A stretch of DNA of 64,000 nucleotides, from NCBI GenBank assembly GCA_027919835.1, contig JANVFP010000008.1, positions 1,426,001-1,490,000 on the forward strand. Reading direction: 5' to 3'. The position numbers and the translations under genes were made by a program. The notes beneath the pieces are model-generated. The model was not told the origin of the DNA. It saw nothing but the letters and a program-made list of their open reading frames with translations, and ran no database searches. Positions 33,491-46,235 of this stretch are shown here, one piece after another. The stretch's first letter is position 1. Each line of letters starts with the position of its first letter. This stretch comes from Lentinula raphanica. Lineage: Eukaryota; Basidiomycota; Agaricomycetes; Agaricales; Omphalotaceae.

Positions 33491-34685
33491 TCAAGAAAGC
33501 TTCTGCCTTTTCATCGAGATATCTCCATCACTGTCCTCGTAGTCGGAACCATCTTCATCGTCATCCTCAAATGCACCCGCTTTGAGACCCTTCATCTTCC
33601 TCGTTTGCAACTTACTCAAATCCTGTTTGCCTACATGCACCCTTCCTCTCAGATCACCCATCTCGTCTACATCCGTATTTTTCTTCCTCTTACCCAGCCC
33701 CTTCTCTATATCGGTCTTCTTCAACTTGGGCCGTTTCATTGCTTGCTTGAGCAACTCTGGGTCTGGATTGGTGTGTCTCCTGAGCACGAGGTCCATGGAC
33801 GGACCCATGGGAGCTAGTTCGACGCGGGGTATTCGAGACCCAGAGGCGAGTAAACGGGTTGTGTACGTTCGAATATGGACTTTTGGTAAGGGAGTCGAAG
33901 ACTCGGTGGAGGCGGATGCGGTATTGAGTGTAGCGGGTGTTGGAGCGAGTGACACACTTATAACGTGTTCCAAGCCTTTCAAATATATGGATTCAACTAC
34001 TTCACCGTTGAAGAGTGACATTAGCATTGATTTTAGTTGGATAAAGCGGGGATGAGTGTCGAAAAGTTCTGAGGCGAAATGCATTAATGGTTTATGTCCT
34101 GATGTTGATTTCGGACCCTAGTCAAAGGTTGAGCAAGAAGGAAGAAATTTGAAGGGAAAGAAAAACTGTACTGGTATAGATTCCATGCTGATGTAGTTCT
34201 CTACTCCTGCTTCGACGATGTCGAGCACTTTACCATCATACATTCTAACGAAGGTCAAATCGTTCGGACGTTTTTTGGACGTTTGTCCAATGACGAACAT
34301 CGACGCATCGTTCTTGGATGACCAAAATTCTAGGGAGGACGTGGAAGAAGATCCAGACGCAGTATTTTGTGCGTCAAGAGGGTGTATTACATTCTTCTTC
34401 GAGAAAGATATTGCGTCTGGCCTTTTGAGTGCCATCTAATTGAACGTAGCATCAGCGTTAAAATTGAACAGAAGGGGTGGATCGTACCATATCTTTCATC
34501 ACACCATTGAGCACCTCGCCAGTCTTGGTTCCCTTAACAAATATCGCTATGCGAGGATCTTCGACCTCCTTTGGCTCTCGTGCCTCCAGAGCGCGCTTTG
34601 AGCGAGCATTTTTTGGTTTTCTAGACGATCTATCAGCAGTAATCTGAACGAAATATGGAAAGACGCCTTACACAGTGCGCAACAT
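33491..34685 (-). CDS. RPF2: ribosome production factor 2 (Brix domain)
   Basis: Rpf2 works with Rrs1 to place 5S rRNA, uL5 and uL18 in the pre-60S ribosome in the nucleolus. The start is MLRTVKPKNARSKRALEARE, interrupted after codon 4 by an intron that ends near 34620. Then come EDPRIAIFVKGTKTGEVLNG, MKDMMALKRPDAISFSKKN, LEFWSSKNDASMFVIGQTSK, KRPNDLTFVRMYDGKVLDIV, HFASELFDTHPRFIQLKSML and GLEHVISVSL, the blocks of a sigma70-like Brix domain. The LRRHTNPDPELLKQAMKRPK segment and the acidic tail (DDDEDGSDYEDSDGD) with basic patches are typical for Rpf2. Introns lie near 34085-34180 and 34437-34490. It is divergent from the APP1 gene, with 178 bp between start codons. Confidence 0.88.
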
Positions 34686-34863
34686 GTTGAGAAGTTGAAG
34701 CAAAAAGTCCTGGTCTGTAAAAAAAAGTTCAATCGTCGGAATTACTCGGGCCGAGAAGCATTGCCCAAACAAAGACAAATCATGTTCTGATCTCTCCGCA
34801 TCATCACGGGCGCTTCAGAGTCCACTTTCGAATGACGCTGCATGATTTCTCTTTCTTTAACGC

Positions 34864-37469
34864 ATGTCTTCATGGAAGAAATCTGCATTGTCCGCTGCTT
34901 CATCTCGCCTTTCCTCCTTCAAAGGCTATATCGCCCAACAAGATCTGAAGAATAGTCTTCCGGAAGCTATTTCTCGTCAAATTGGCGCTGGCAAGGAACG
35001 AGCAGGGAACTTCAAAGAATGGGCTGGGCAGAAGATAAATAAAGGTTATAACAGTAATGGACAGGCCAATTCTGGTACGGAGAAAATATTGCTCTTTCCT
35101 GGATGGGCTGCTCGTAGATATCCAACGATTGGACAGCGGGAAGACGATAACGTGGATTCGTTCGAAATCGAAGTCTACGTCTCCGGATTTGCTTCTGCCC
35201 ATCGATCCGCAGACTCGAGCAGTCGGTCACAGAGGGCGTTTTTGAGGCTCGCAAAAGGTACGATCAATCGTTCAGGTCGAGATATTGTCTATAAGTATAC
35301 TTGCTTGTAGGATTTGCCGCTCTACCGAAACTCGAGGTCAATCCCAATGATCCCGCTTCTGGCTCGACCTCAGGAGTCTTGCCGGAGCCAGGACCATTGA
35401 GTCGTTCCACTGAGGATCTTCTGAAATCTGTCAAGCTCCCTCCAAGGCCAGAAGATATCTCGGAGGACTATGAGGTTGCACTCCTCGAACGCGAATTCCG
35501 AAGTCTGAGTGGTGGAGCTGAAGATACAGAGTCGCTACATTCAAATGCATACTCTCAACCATCTTCACGTGCTAGCTCCGTCTACGACCTCACACTGCAG
35601 GAGCCTTCCCCAGGACCTTCCCTCGGGTCCGTCATGAAAGCCACAGCCGCAGACGAGCTACGGAAGCTACACGCCAATCTCGAGTCACGTCTACAACCAT
35701 TCTGGGCTTCTGTCATACCCAATAGGACTGTTCGTTTACGGCTGTATACCTCTCCCCATGTCCCCCATCACCCATATACAGCAGCTATGGACAATGGCCC
35801 GGTGTCAATTCAAGATGTTGCCACCGGTCCAGATGGTAGCTTTCAGGCGCGTTTCATAGTCGGGTGGACTGACCTAGCGAATCATCCCGGAGCCGAACAT
35901 ATCGCTTTTGGGGACCCATTAGAGGAACACGAATTGCTCGTCTCCGCTGAACTGTTGCCTCCTCCCTCACCTATATCATCTGTTGCTTCTTCTGCCGCGT
36001 CCTCAACAAACGATCTTACCTCGACAGCACTCTCATCGACCTCCACCTCCACCCGAGCCTATCAGCCAACTCATTCAAGCCAACTTGTGTTACCTCCATT
36101 GACGCCTCCGACGAACCTTTGCATTCCATTAACGCACTCACCCGTCCGTGTCATATCTGACATCGACGATACCATCAAGTACTCAAATGTAACAGGTGGA
36201 GCGCGTGCAGTGTTCCATAATGTTTTCGTCAGAGAACTCAAAGACATTGTTATTCCTGGAATGGGAGAGTGGTATGAAGAGATGTGGAAGAAGGGAGTGA
36301 GGTTTCACTATGTGGTATGTCGGGTATTTTGGCGTTTGTGTGCCTTGTATCAACCACCATCTCTCTTAGTCAAATGGTCCCTTTGAGTTACTGCCTCTGA
36401 TCGGAGAGTTTTTCAAGATATCCAAACTTCCACCTGGTAAGTGTTCATGTCTGTCATTCATTCCTGGAAAAGCTATATATCTGCGATTGGTAACATTCGA
36501 AACAGGTTCAGTCAAACTACGTTCCTATGCAGGAAGATCCCTCTTCAGCGGTTTACTCTCTGCCCCATCTGCTCGCAAACGTGCAGGAGTGCTTGAGATA
36601 CTTGACGCATTTCCAGATTCGAGGTTCATCTTGATAGGTGATTCAGGTGAACAGGATTTAGAGCTTTATACTGAGTAAGTCTTAATCTTTCCTTTTCTGA
36701 TGTTATGTTAAATGTATACACACTTAGGCTAGCCCGAGAACGAGCTGATCAGGTGCTCGCTATATTCATTCGGGACGCGGGCGACGGGCAACCGTTGAGT
36801 GACCCCGCAGGAGATTTCTACGACAAAATGCCATCGCGATCTGCGCCTTCCAGTTTCGATTCGTCTGCATACCCCGTTCCGGGTGACTCCAATTCCCGCC
36901 CTCCATCACGTTCGTTAACACCGTTGAGCATCACTTCGTCCTACCCAGCTCGTTCAAAAAAGACACCCATGAGCGGCGGACCCAAATCATCATCTGCAGA
37001 CTACTTCAATGTACAAACCCTCACCGCAGAGCCGGATTCGCTCATTGATTTCAGTGAATCGCCGGCATCAACGACAGCTCAATCAGTACAACCCACACGC
37101 AATTTTCCTCCGAGCTCTTTCCCGCCTTTGACTCCCCTGACACCCAAAACACCTGTCACGCCTGCAACGCCCGCTAGTAGCACTAGCACGTCTGTCACGC
37201 CTAGAACGCCAAAGACGCCTTGGACAAATTACTCGAATGCGTCTTATACTTCGTTCAAATCCAAACGATCTGTAGGGTCCACGTCTACGATAGGCAACGG
37301 CGTCGCGCGGATGTCAGAACCAGAAAAGAAACAATATGAACTACAAATGAGAGTGAATAAAGCAAGAGGGGCGTTACCTTTCAAGATAGTGTTGAGAGTG
37401 TTCAGGTCACCAGAGGAGTGCGTGGAGACATGGGAATTGCTCGATAGTGAGATTGGGGTACGGAGGTGA
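34864..37469 (+). CDS. APP1: APP1-type phosphatidate phosphatase (DUF2183)
   Basis: App1 is a Mg-dependent phosphatidate phosphatase that, in yeast, acts at cortical actin patches and makes diacylglycerol for endocytosis. The N-terminus (MSSWKKSALSAASSRLSSFK) leads to a region with ILLFPGWAARRYP and an FEIEVYVSGFASAHR segment. After a first intron come long linkers and a beta-rich block (RLRLYTSPHVPHHPYTA). The catalytic motif is DIDDT (DxDxT, 36159-36173) in PVRVISDIDDTIKYSNVTGG. After an intron follow SNGPFELLPLIGEFF, SVKLRSYAGRSLFSGLL, KRAGVLEILDAFPDSRFILI and GDSGEQDLELYTELARE. The C-terminal third is Ser/Pro/Thr-rich (TPLTPKTPVTPATPASS). Four GT-AG introns were read, all in frame. Confidence 0.88.
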
Positions 37470-37580
37470 ACCTTGGGCTTTTGTGGATTAGGTCGTATTT
37501 TATACCAGTAAATTGTATTGGGACTATAGGATATGTATCGTACGTGTAATTGAACCAACAGAGCTGTGTAGGGCCCCCGG

Positions 37581-38484
37581 TTACTGCTCTACGACTGGGA
37601 CGACCGAAGTATGGAGATTTATTTCCACTGCTGGAATGGTACTTCGCGTCTTTCTCCTGTCCTGGTTTTCAGGATGCAGAGAGGCATTGGCAACATAGGG
37701 GTGGTGAGTTAACAGTTCATCGGATACCGGAGGTCGAGTGTGTCGAACGGGCTGGAGATGGTCGAGAATCAGGATTGGAGTAGAAGATGAGGAGATAAGA
37801 GAGGATTCGGATGAGGGTGAAAGGGTAGCGTGAAGGATTCGAGATTTCCAGGCAGGGAACGACTTTGGATAGATGAGCAAGATAGGTTTGAAGCAAAATA
37901 AAGAGAACACGACATTTACCAGCTGGGTTTTCGTCGACTCTTGTATGACCCAGTCGTAATCTACAGCGACAGCTTTTGAGTATTCACGTCTCCTCGCTGC
38001 ATCTTCTTCCGTGTCCTCATAGTCTGGTTCACGATAGCTTACAGTGGATCGATATTGAGAATACTTTCTGCAACAGAAGCAAAGCCGTGTACATACTGAG
38101 GGGGAGGTTTTGGAGGTGGATTGATATTGATGAGTTTCGGTCCTTGAGTATCAGAAAGGAGTTTGAACACTATCGATGTTACACCGAAATACTGGTCAGT
38201 ATCATGTTGCGCCCCATCCTCGTCACACAGAAATGCGTACAAATTGGCTCTGATTTCGAAGGGCTAGTTTCTTTCTCTGATAGTTTTCTACGTTTTTGAG
38301 GCGGAACCTCGATTTTAAATTCTAACGAGTCGTGCAACCTCTTGTGAAGATCTTTCAGGGTTGTTTGGGCCGTGTTGTCAATTTGAGGTCCATGATCAGG
38401 GCTGTTGTCGTGAAAGACCTCGTTTCGAGAGGTTTTCTCGATGGGTATACGGGAGAGATGAGGATTGACGAAACGCGGTAACAT
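37581..38484 (-). CDS. hypothetical protein, unrecognised
   Basis: A small multi-exon gene is read from MLPRFVNPHLSRIPIEKTSR (ATG at 38482-38484). It is joined across an intron to FKLLSDTQGPKLININPPPK, then an acidic/basic segment (YEDTEEDAARRREYSKAVAV, DYDWVIQESTKTQL), and after a last intron to SFPAWKSRILHATLSP and a Ser-rich tail ending VPVVEQ-stop at 37581-37583. The last splice (donor after CAGCTG, acceptor AAAG) is in frame. A KRRKLSEKETSPSK patch is a possible nuclear signal. The DTQGPK and PPPKPPPQ region and the DYDWVIQES motif look constrained. Alternatively some of the joins may be wrong. No domain is known to me. Confidence 0.45.
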
Positions 38485-41248
38485 AATTAAGCGCTCGTCG
38501 ACATTGGCAAGCGCTCATTCAAGACTTGTACTCCGACTCAGGATATCGGGGGCGGTATCCATGTGTGTGGCGGATACTGATACCGGATAGTGATTTCGTC
38601 ATCGTGTAGTCATGTGCATCAAACCCTAATCCTAAACTATACCTTAACTGGATATTGTCCCGGGAATTAAGACGTCTGTGCGTTGCATACATAGCAATGA
38701 GCGCGCTGAATTCAACGAAAATTTGCATATACAAGATTCAAAGTGTCGAAGCTATCAGTACAGCATAGATATTTGGTCCAGATTGATGTTGGTCATTCAG
38801 TATAAGTAGTATCTGTACTTAGCAGTGACGAAGGGGAGTCAATTCACCATCAACTATTGAAAAAACTGTAGATGGAGACTTAGAAATAGGCGGTACCTAT
38901 TAGATTCACATGCAGAAGTAGAGATGACCTAGGAAAACCAAGAGCTACAGTGCACAGTGAGTGTGCAAACAACCTGTCAATGGACGAGAAGAAAACATGG
39001 TAAGCGGCATGACAAAGCATGGCATGCGAAGCCCGCACCAAAATTTGTCAGCAAACGTAATGTAAATGACAAATTACACTGTAATCAAGGCTACGTGATG
39101 AAGATTGGCGCCCAAGCGCTTAGCAAAAGCGACCGTTTAAGTAACCCCGCCCCCGCCAGGCCCCACCAGGCCCCGACCCTCTGCACTCTATAGATTTGAA
39201 GACAGTTCACCAAGTTTACCTATGATGATTTATTTCAAGGTGAAAGTACCTAAGATTACATAGGATATTTGGTAGACAAAATATGTAACTTGAAAGGAAG
39301 GAATGCATAAAAAAGTTTAAAGCTGTAGTGAGAAGTCCGACATAATATGTAGAGTAGGTTGTAGAAAACTTGTGAGACAGAGGTTTTTTGGGACAGGAAA
39401 ACCCTTGGAGGTCGAGGTGTATCATGGCAGACACAAGCCGGCGCCATATTTAACGTGGGCGTGTGGCGTCTTGTCGCATTCATCGATGGCCGGAAGCATG
39501 GTGGTGATTTAACGTGGGCGCGTGGCGTCGCGGTCGCATTCGTCGGTGGCCGGAGGTGATTTAACGTGGGCGTGTGGCATCTTGTCGCATTCGTCGGTGG
39601 CCAGAAGCATGGTGATGATGTGTAGTATGTCAAGAGGGCGTGTATCGAGAGAACGGAGGGTGTGATCTTGGCTTCAGGAGACAAGCCTGGAGTTCGAGTT
39701 GATATTGTTGCCGTTTATCTCCTCCTAGATGCTGGGCAGTTGAGTCCTGAGGTAGCGCCGTCGTGTCAGCAGTTGCAAGCCATTCAATGATATAAAGTAC
39801 GCACAAAGTATATTCTGGATGGCAGACCGCGTCATTGCAGGCTCCATCCCTATTGATTTGTTCCTCAGTCCCTGATTTCCTTCCAGATTCCTCCCATCCT
39901 TCAGGCATCCCAGCGCACACAATAAGAAAGAGCAAAAAACAGGCGAGGACAAGAGTTGAAGGGCAAGAATGAAGGAGGTCTAGCGATGAGAGGTAGGAGA
40001 AGTCACAAAGGTGAGAAGGGCATTCTAGGGTGTGGAAATGGCTGCATCACCTCCAGGCTCCAGCGGTGCAGTTAGATCCTTCTGGGCAGAATCATTGATC
40101 CTGCACCTCCTGGTAGGTCTGAGCACCCTCTTCCACACCCATAGCTATGCTCACCATCCTCCTTGAAGCAGCTTGCATGCTTTTTCGGGTGATTTGAACG
40201 CGTTTGACCTGCTGGTGGTGGTAATGAAAAGAGATCAACGAAAACACGTGATACTGACGGTGCGCCGCCTACGGCGCGTGCAGCGCGCAGCGGCGGGGAT
40301 GACATAAAGCATATTATAAAAAGATGAGTAAAAAGGAATTACAAGCTTTACATAATGATTACAAATCATGGTGCGGGCAAGGATTTCCAAAGCATGTGTC
40401 CTGCCGGTGGAATCCATAATTTCCATATATAGATCATTTTCCAATGACCCAAGGTTTTTATTGCATTTTGGGTGGATTTTCTTGGTCAAAAAAATCTAGC
40501 AGCTTCATAGAGCTACTGTAAGTCCTGCAATAAGCTCGGACCTATGGTAAATAGATGTCTTTGAACACATCTCATTGGTTCAATTATCAGAAACCTTGCA
40601 TCCTCGAAACTGGAATTGAACCAGCTTCCAGATATGTAATAATAAGCACCGAACAATCCTCCGATGCTGTTCATGAGTATGTCAGCTCCTAGAGAGTCTT
40701 GTCGAAGTTTTGAAGGTGAAGGAATCCTTTCTCTTCTTTTTCTTTTTTTCCTTTTTTGGAAAATTTCCTTTTTGATTTATTTTCTCAGATCCCACATACA
40801 TCGCTATCGGGCCGGATATCGAGGTAAACCAGCAACTATTATAATCGGTGTAGCGCCGACATGCGGCAAAGCCCGCTACCCCTTTACCCTTCATGGCTTT
40901 GGCACTTTTTTCATTTTGGGTTCAGCAGTCACAGCCGATATCTCTCTCTCAAGGCACTCGCAATCGGGTCATTGTCCTCACATTTCCAGGTACTGTACTC
41001 AGGCCACCGCAGACCTAATATCTGTAACCCGTCTCGGTTTTCTTCATCGAGTTCTAAGACGCTCCGAACTCATCTAGCTGTTCTGGTTCCAAAACCTGGC
41101 ATGTTTGGTTCAGTGAGATCATATGTTTTACATCTAATACATGACGCACTGTCTAAGTCAATGGTGTTTTTAGATCTGAATCCACTGACAGGTTTCACTC
41201 TGATGTATATGAAGGCCTCAAGTTGCAATCGTTGTTACTATTAATGCT
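38485..41248. other. gene-poor region with repeats
   Basis: This 2.8 kb stretch has no convincing gene. It holds three copies of a 52-59 bp minisatellite, a GC-rich inverted sequence near 40260-40300 (GCGCCGCC...GGCGCGTGCAGCGCGC), a C-rich repeat near 39150 (CCAGGCCCC twice), and T-rich tracts near 40735-40770. Some of this may be decayed transposon sequence. Confidence 0.4.
39448..39617. repeat. minisatellite, 3 units of 52-59 bp
   Basis: Three direct repeats begin ATTTAACGTGGGCG at 39448, 39507 and 39559. They continue with a TGTCGCATTC and GGTGGCC core. The middle unit is shorter by 7 bp and differs most. Confidence 0.75.
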
Positions 41249-43006
41249 ATGGATCTTGCTCTTACCTCTCGCGACGTACGCCGAATTGTCAAACGTGTGA
41301 TGGACAAGATAGATGTAGGTCGACCGCCTGTATTCGTGAAGGGTAATCGTTGATTTTTTTAGGACAAGTCCTTCAGTTCCAGCGTTCTTGCACTCTTCGT
41401 CGGCAACTGGTGCGACACTCCTGTCATCGTTCCAGCACCCGTGGTACCAGGGGTTTTGTATTGGCGGTCTGTGGATGAACTAGACGTACGAATGTACGTC
41501 TGGACGTCCAATCAACCTGGGTTGAAGAAATGCGACCTCAATCGCATTCACGTCGATCGCTTTCCTCCCGGTGCAGACACTGCGCTGAAACGACCACTGA
41601 CCTTTTATTTCGAACCTGAAAACACCCCCACATCGAGGAGTGTTCTTATGCGGCGTAAGGTTAGACCGTATCCAGGGTTGCCCGTCCCCCTTATCGCGGG
41701 AATGTCCTCGTTATCAAACATGACCGGGAGGGGGTAGTAGATATGGAGAAAAAAGACTGGCCTTTGGTCAAAGTCATTCTAGAATGGTGATAAACCTAAC
41801 ACCTATTTGGTAAATTTTAACTGACTTTCAACGCAGGCTCATGGTCCGTCGCGGTGAATACTCCGATGTTCGACCTCCTATGTTCATTACCCCTTACCTC
41901 CTCCGACCTATCGTCGAACGCAGTACAATAAAGGCAGTGACTGCAGAAAACCAGGCCTCCATCGGACAAGCCACACGCGCTCTCCGTCGTCATGCACTCT
42001 GGCGTATTCTTGATCTACGATGGACCGTGTTCGAAAGTATGGGCATACTCACACTATACTCACTCTCAGGGACTTGTAGGACCATGCGGCGTTGGGTTCA
42101 GCAGTTTTATCGCGCACGCGTGAGTCGCATGCTGTCTAATGCGTTCGACGAGAAAGTCCACGCGTCCTTTCTTAATACATTGGAAGAGTTCGATGGGAAG
42201 ATAGGCGGGTCTGCTGCTTACAGCGTGGCTGATCCCTGTGCACCCATTGCGCATAACGATATCAACATTCTGGTTCCTTACGGCAGTGGACGATCTTTGT
42301 GCTGCCAGCTTATACAGGATTTTGGTTGCTCTGGCCAGACAGCAGGGAATGAAGACTTAATTCGCGCCCGATTTGACGCCTGGCTAGATAATTTCTATGT
42401 CTTGCATACAGAGACGGTGGGTTTGTCGTTCGCTGAAAATTCAGCGACCACTGAAGAACTATTACGCAGGGTTTCAAGCTCACCATTTCTGAGAGTGAAA
42501 GCTCCAGTCACCTTCCGTTAATGCTTGCCGGTAATAGCACTGCGGAGTGTGTACTTCTTGGCAGTCAAAACTTCACCCTCATTTTCCCTTCGCTTGTCGA
42601 ACACGGCGATGTAATTTGCATGCACGCCATGGGATACACCATTCCAGCCGATGTTTTTTTGCGTTTACAGCGACGTTGGTCAATACTCGAGTCTACGGAG
42701 GAGTTAAATCGACCATGTGGTGAGTGTTGTCCTAGGTTACTCAGACGTTCCTTTGGACATCGTCGGTGTGCTACGTTGAATTGGGGAGGATATGGCAGAG
42801 GAGCCGAGAATGAGGTGCAATGGGGATCATACGAGTGGAAGATAAGCTTCGACTGTCGCAACTTTTTCTGCGACAATCCTCGACCGTTCGAAATGAGTCG
42901 ATGGCTTTGCTGGGAGGAAAGAGCAGTGGAGGAAGAAGAGCAAGAAGAGGAGGGACAAGAAACGGAAAATGGAGACGATGATGCCATGGACACCACTGAC
43001 ATTTAA
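41249..43006 (+). pseudogene. nucleotidyltransferase-like/F-box-type family protein, one frame break
   Basis: This looks like a member of a large Agaricomycete family of uncharacterised proteins with a nucleotidyltransferase-like motif: GGSAAYSVADP followed by HNDINILVPYGSG (GS...DxN/D) near 42210-42290. The start is MDLALTSRDVRRIVKRVMDK. Introns at 41315-41362, about 41787-41836 and 42417-42469 restore the frame, giving for example ILEW-LMVRRGEYSDV and TET-GFKLTISESE. The C-terminal part has cysteines (CGECCPRLLRRSF, FFCDN) and an acidic tail. Near 41690 the frame changes from MRRKVRPYPG to PYRGNVLVIKHDREGVVD with no possible intron, so one base seems missing in the CCCGTCCCCCTT run. It could be a recent pseudogene or a homopolymer error. 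Function is unknown. Confidence 0.5.
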
Positions 43007-43556
43007 CCAGATCTATGACTGATATCTTAATGTGTATGTAATTTTAGAGTTCTCATTTCTTTTGAACATGTTTGTCGAACGATGTCTGAAAAAAGTACAG
43101 GCAGTTTATACGTTATTTAGACGAAGAACTGTCCATCTGTTATATAAATGTGCGATACCGTTCGTACTGAATGCCTCATCGGCCATGGTGAAGGCACTAA
43201 ACATGAGAAGGATCTTTCGCATGCAGGTTGTAGTGTCTCTCGTTGAACCGTGAGTTGGCCTTTATAGAAATGAACGGTCCACGTTGTAAAGTCGTATAGT
43301 AGAGCAGAAGACATATTACATGACGTTGCAGAAGACCGTTTTCATTCAATCAGCTACAAAGACAAGTATTGGAGACCGGAGTGAAGCACAGTGCTATAAT
43401 CACCCAACAATGTAAAAACCAGCCTTCACAAATATGAAGACATGTATCAGACACAAGAGCAGACCAAGAAGCCGTAGTCACCCGAGAATATGAACCTGAA
43501 GAGCTACTACAATTAAGAAACCAAATTATGGACGAGACAGGCAAAGGTAGGTAGAC
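43007..43556. other. intergenic, left flank of the fold-back element
   Basis: No gene seen in about 550 bp. The last eight bases (43549-43556, AGGTAGAC) are repeated after the element. Confidence 0.4.
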
Positions 43557-44762
43557 AGCTGATACTGTGAAGCTTTTGTAAAAAGGTCCGATGAGTTATC
43601 GAGGAACGTTTGAAAAAACCTGTGATAACTCGGAGGGGGCTCCGGAAATGGCTCCGGGGGGTGGTCATGCCTGTCACCACCTGTCACATGGGGCCTATAT
43701 TTACTGTTTTGGGTAATTAATAATTATTCAGATATTAAATAAGCAGTACATTTTCAAAAAAACCCGAAAATTCATAAAAAATCTAAAAATCCTAAAAAAA
43801 ACCAGATTAGCTCAGATCAGGGTATGTAAGCAAATGACCTCATATGATCAAAAATGATGTAGGGTCAATATAGATACTAAAAATAGCCCAAAAAATCACT
43901 AAAAATGCAAAAAATATTTAGGGATGGTATAGAGCCTATTGCAGGTCCAGGCACATCAGCATTACCAAAAAAGGAAAAAATTGATCATGATGTCATCTTG
44001 TAGCAAAAAACCTGAAAAAAATCATAAAAATAGTCGAAAAATTCAGGGGTGCCTCGTTGGCCCTGAAAACGCAAAATAAAAAAAAATACGCGACAAGTGT
44101 AAAAAATTTTATCACTCCAAATCATATCAAATCCACTATACAGTCAGAATATATGATGTATATGCTATTTTTAGCACCTCTAGCACCCTCAATCACTCAG
44201 AATAGCTTATATCACTTAACAATCACAGCAAACTGACAACATTGAGTAAATATGATGTACATGATATTTTGAGCACACCTAGTACCCTTGAACACTCAGA
44301 ACAATTTTTATTACTCAATATATTCAGCACACTTGGTACTTATCACACCTAACATACTAAAACTTGGAACAGTAGTGATATGTATTATGTCTAACACAGT
44401 TGACAATAAATACTCAAAACAGTGTTATCAGTCACTATACTTGATACACTTAACAGTCAAAAAGTCGGAACAATATTACTTGATATACATGACACACTCA
44501 TTGTTATACTATAACACACTTATAACAACAAGTTTTGGGCGCTTATGGGCGCTTATTTGGTGTTTTTGAGTCGAAATTCATTAATAGCACACTCAATATT
44601 TTTTGTGTGGGCTCTATATTGTGTCAGGATGTTGTCTATATCATATTCCTCTAGATATAATTCGGAGAACTCGAAATTACAACCTGTGTGGCTAGCTATA
44701 CTGTGATCTTGTGTGATATAATAGTGTTTTATGTAAATGCCAATGCATATGTCCATGTAGTG
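43557..44762 (+). repeat. left arm of long terminal inverted repeat
   Basis: AT-rich arm. Outer parts pair almost perfectly with the right arm (for example CGATGAGTTATCGAGGAACG and GGGTAATTAATAATTATTC), and mismatches increase towards the loop. It includes a GC-rich block near 43630-43690. Confidence 0.8.
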
Positions 44763-45029
44763 CAAGTATACTGATGCTAGTGCATGAGGAAAGCACTCCT
44801 ACAGTCTACTGGCAGTGTCTGTACATGATTCAGATAGCTATCATAAAGGTTGGACACTGTGATACACATGTACATGGTTCATGTACACCATAGATGTCTA
44901 CACTTACATGTAACAATAGATGTCATATTCAATGACCCCCATTACAGATCTCTTGGCTGGATCACATAGAGTTAGCATAGAATAGGTTGTAGGATGACTC
45001 TTTTCATGACCCAGCAGCAGTTTGACTTC

Positions 45030-46235
45030 ATAACATGGGTGTATGCACTGTCATTTACATAAAACAGTGTTATATCACAAAAAATCATAGTATAGCTAGT
45101 CTCACAGGGTGTATTTTCGAGTTCTCCGAATTATATCTAGAGGAATATGATATATACAGCATTCTGACACGATATAGAGCCCACACAAAAATTATTGAGT
45201 GTGCTATTAATGAATTTCGACTCAAAAACACCAAATAAGCGCCCATAAGCACCCAAAACTCGTTGTTATAAGTGTGTTATAGTATAACAATAAGTGTGTC
45301 ATGTATATCAAGTAATATTGTTCCGACTTTTTGACTGTTAAGTGTATCAAGTATAGTGACTGATAACACTGTTTTGAGTATTTATTGTCAACTGTGTTAG
45401 ACATAATACATATCACTACTGTTCCAAGTTTTAGTATGTTAGGTGTGATAAGTATCAAGTGTGCTGAATATATTGAGTAATAAAAATTGTTCTGAGTGTT
45501 CAAGGGTACTAGGTGTGCTAAAAATATCATGTACATCATATTTACTCAATGTTGTCAGTTTGCTGTGATTGTTAAGTGATATAAGCTATTCTGAGTGATT
45601 GAGGGTGCTAGAGGTGCTAAAAATAGCATATACATCATATATTCTGACTGTATAGTGGATTTGATATGATTTGGAGTGATAAAATTTTTTACACTTGTCG
45701 CGTATTTTTTTTTATTTTGCGTTTTCAGGGCCAACGAGGCACCCCTGAATTTTTCGACTATTTTTATGATTTTTTTCAGGTTTTTTGCTACAAGATGACA
45801 TCATGATCAATTTTTTTCCTTTTTTGGTAATGCTGATGTGCCTGGACCTGCAATAGGCTCTATACCATCCCTAAATATTTTTTGCATTTTTAGTGATTTT
45901 TTGGGCTATTTTTAGTATCTATATTGACCCTACATCATTTTTGATCATATGAGATCATTTGCTTACATACCCTGATCTGACCTAATCTGATTTTTTTAGG
46001 ATTTTTAGATTTTTTATGAATTTTCAGGTTTTTTTGAAAATGTACTGCTTATTTAATATCTGAATAATTATTAATTACCCAAAACAGTAAATATAGGCCT
46101 CATGTGACAGGTGGTGACAGGCATGACTACCCCCCGGAGCCATTTCCGGAGCCCCCTCCGAGTTATCACAGGTTTTTTCAAACGTTCCTCGATAACTCAT
46201 CGGACCTTTTTACAAAAGCTTCACAGTATCCTGTG
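45030..46235 (-). repeat. right arm of long terminal inverted repeat
   Basis: This is the reverse complement of the left arm with a few per cent substitutions. The centre of symmetry is at about 44896. Confidence 0.8.

Larger units (their letters stand above)
43557..46235. mobile_element. 2.7 kb fold-back element with 8-bp target duplication
   Basis: The element is a giant hairpin: a left arm of about 1,206 bp, a loop of about 270 bp, and a right arm that is the reverse complement of the left. AGGTAGAC occurs directly outside both ends (43549-43556 and 46236-46243), a perfect 8-bp target-site duplication. Terminal bases are AGCTGATACTGTGAAGC at the left and, reversed, CACAGGATACTGTGAAGC at the right. 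There is no transposase; open frames are mirror images of each other. Eight-bp duplications are made by hAT transposases and 8-10 bp by Mutator-like ones, so a non-autonomous element mobilised in trans is the best reading. Confidence 0.85.

Noticed and set aside
40600..40680. tRNA gene on the minus strand (GGTTCAATTCC T-loop-like word)
   Set aside because: Only the T-arm-like stem is present; no matching acceptor stem, D-arm or anticodon arm can be drawn upstream.
42417..42521. Frameshift between two frames of the nucleotidyltransferase-like gene
   Set aside because: A normal GT-AG intron (42417-42469) joins the exons in frame, so no break is needed here.
44288..45539. Hydrophobic proteins of about 93-105 residues inside the fold-back element
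   Set aside because: The two frames are mirror copies from the two arms, AT-rich, without start context or family features.
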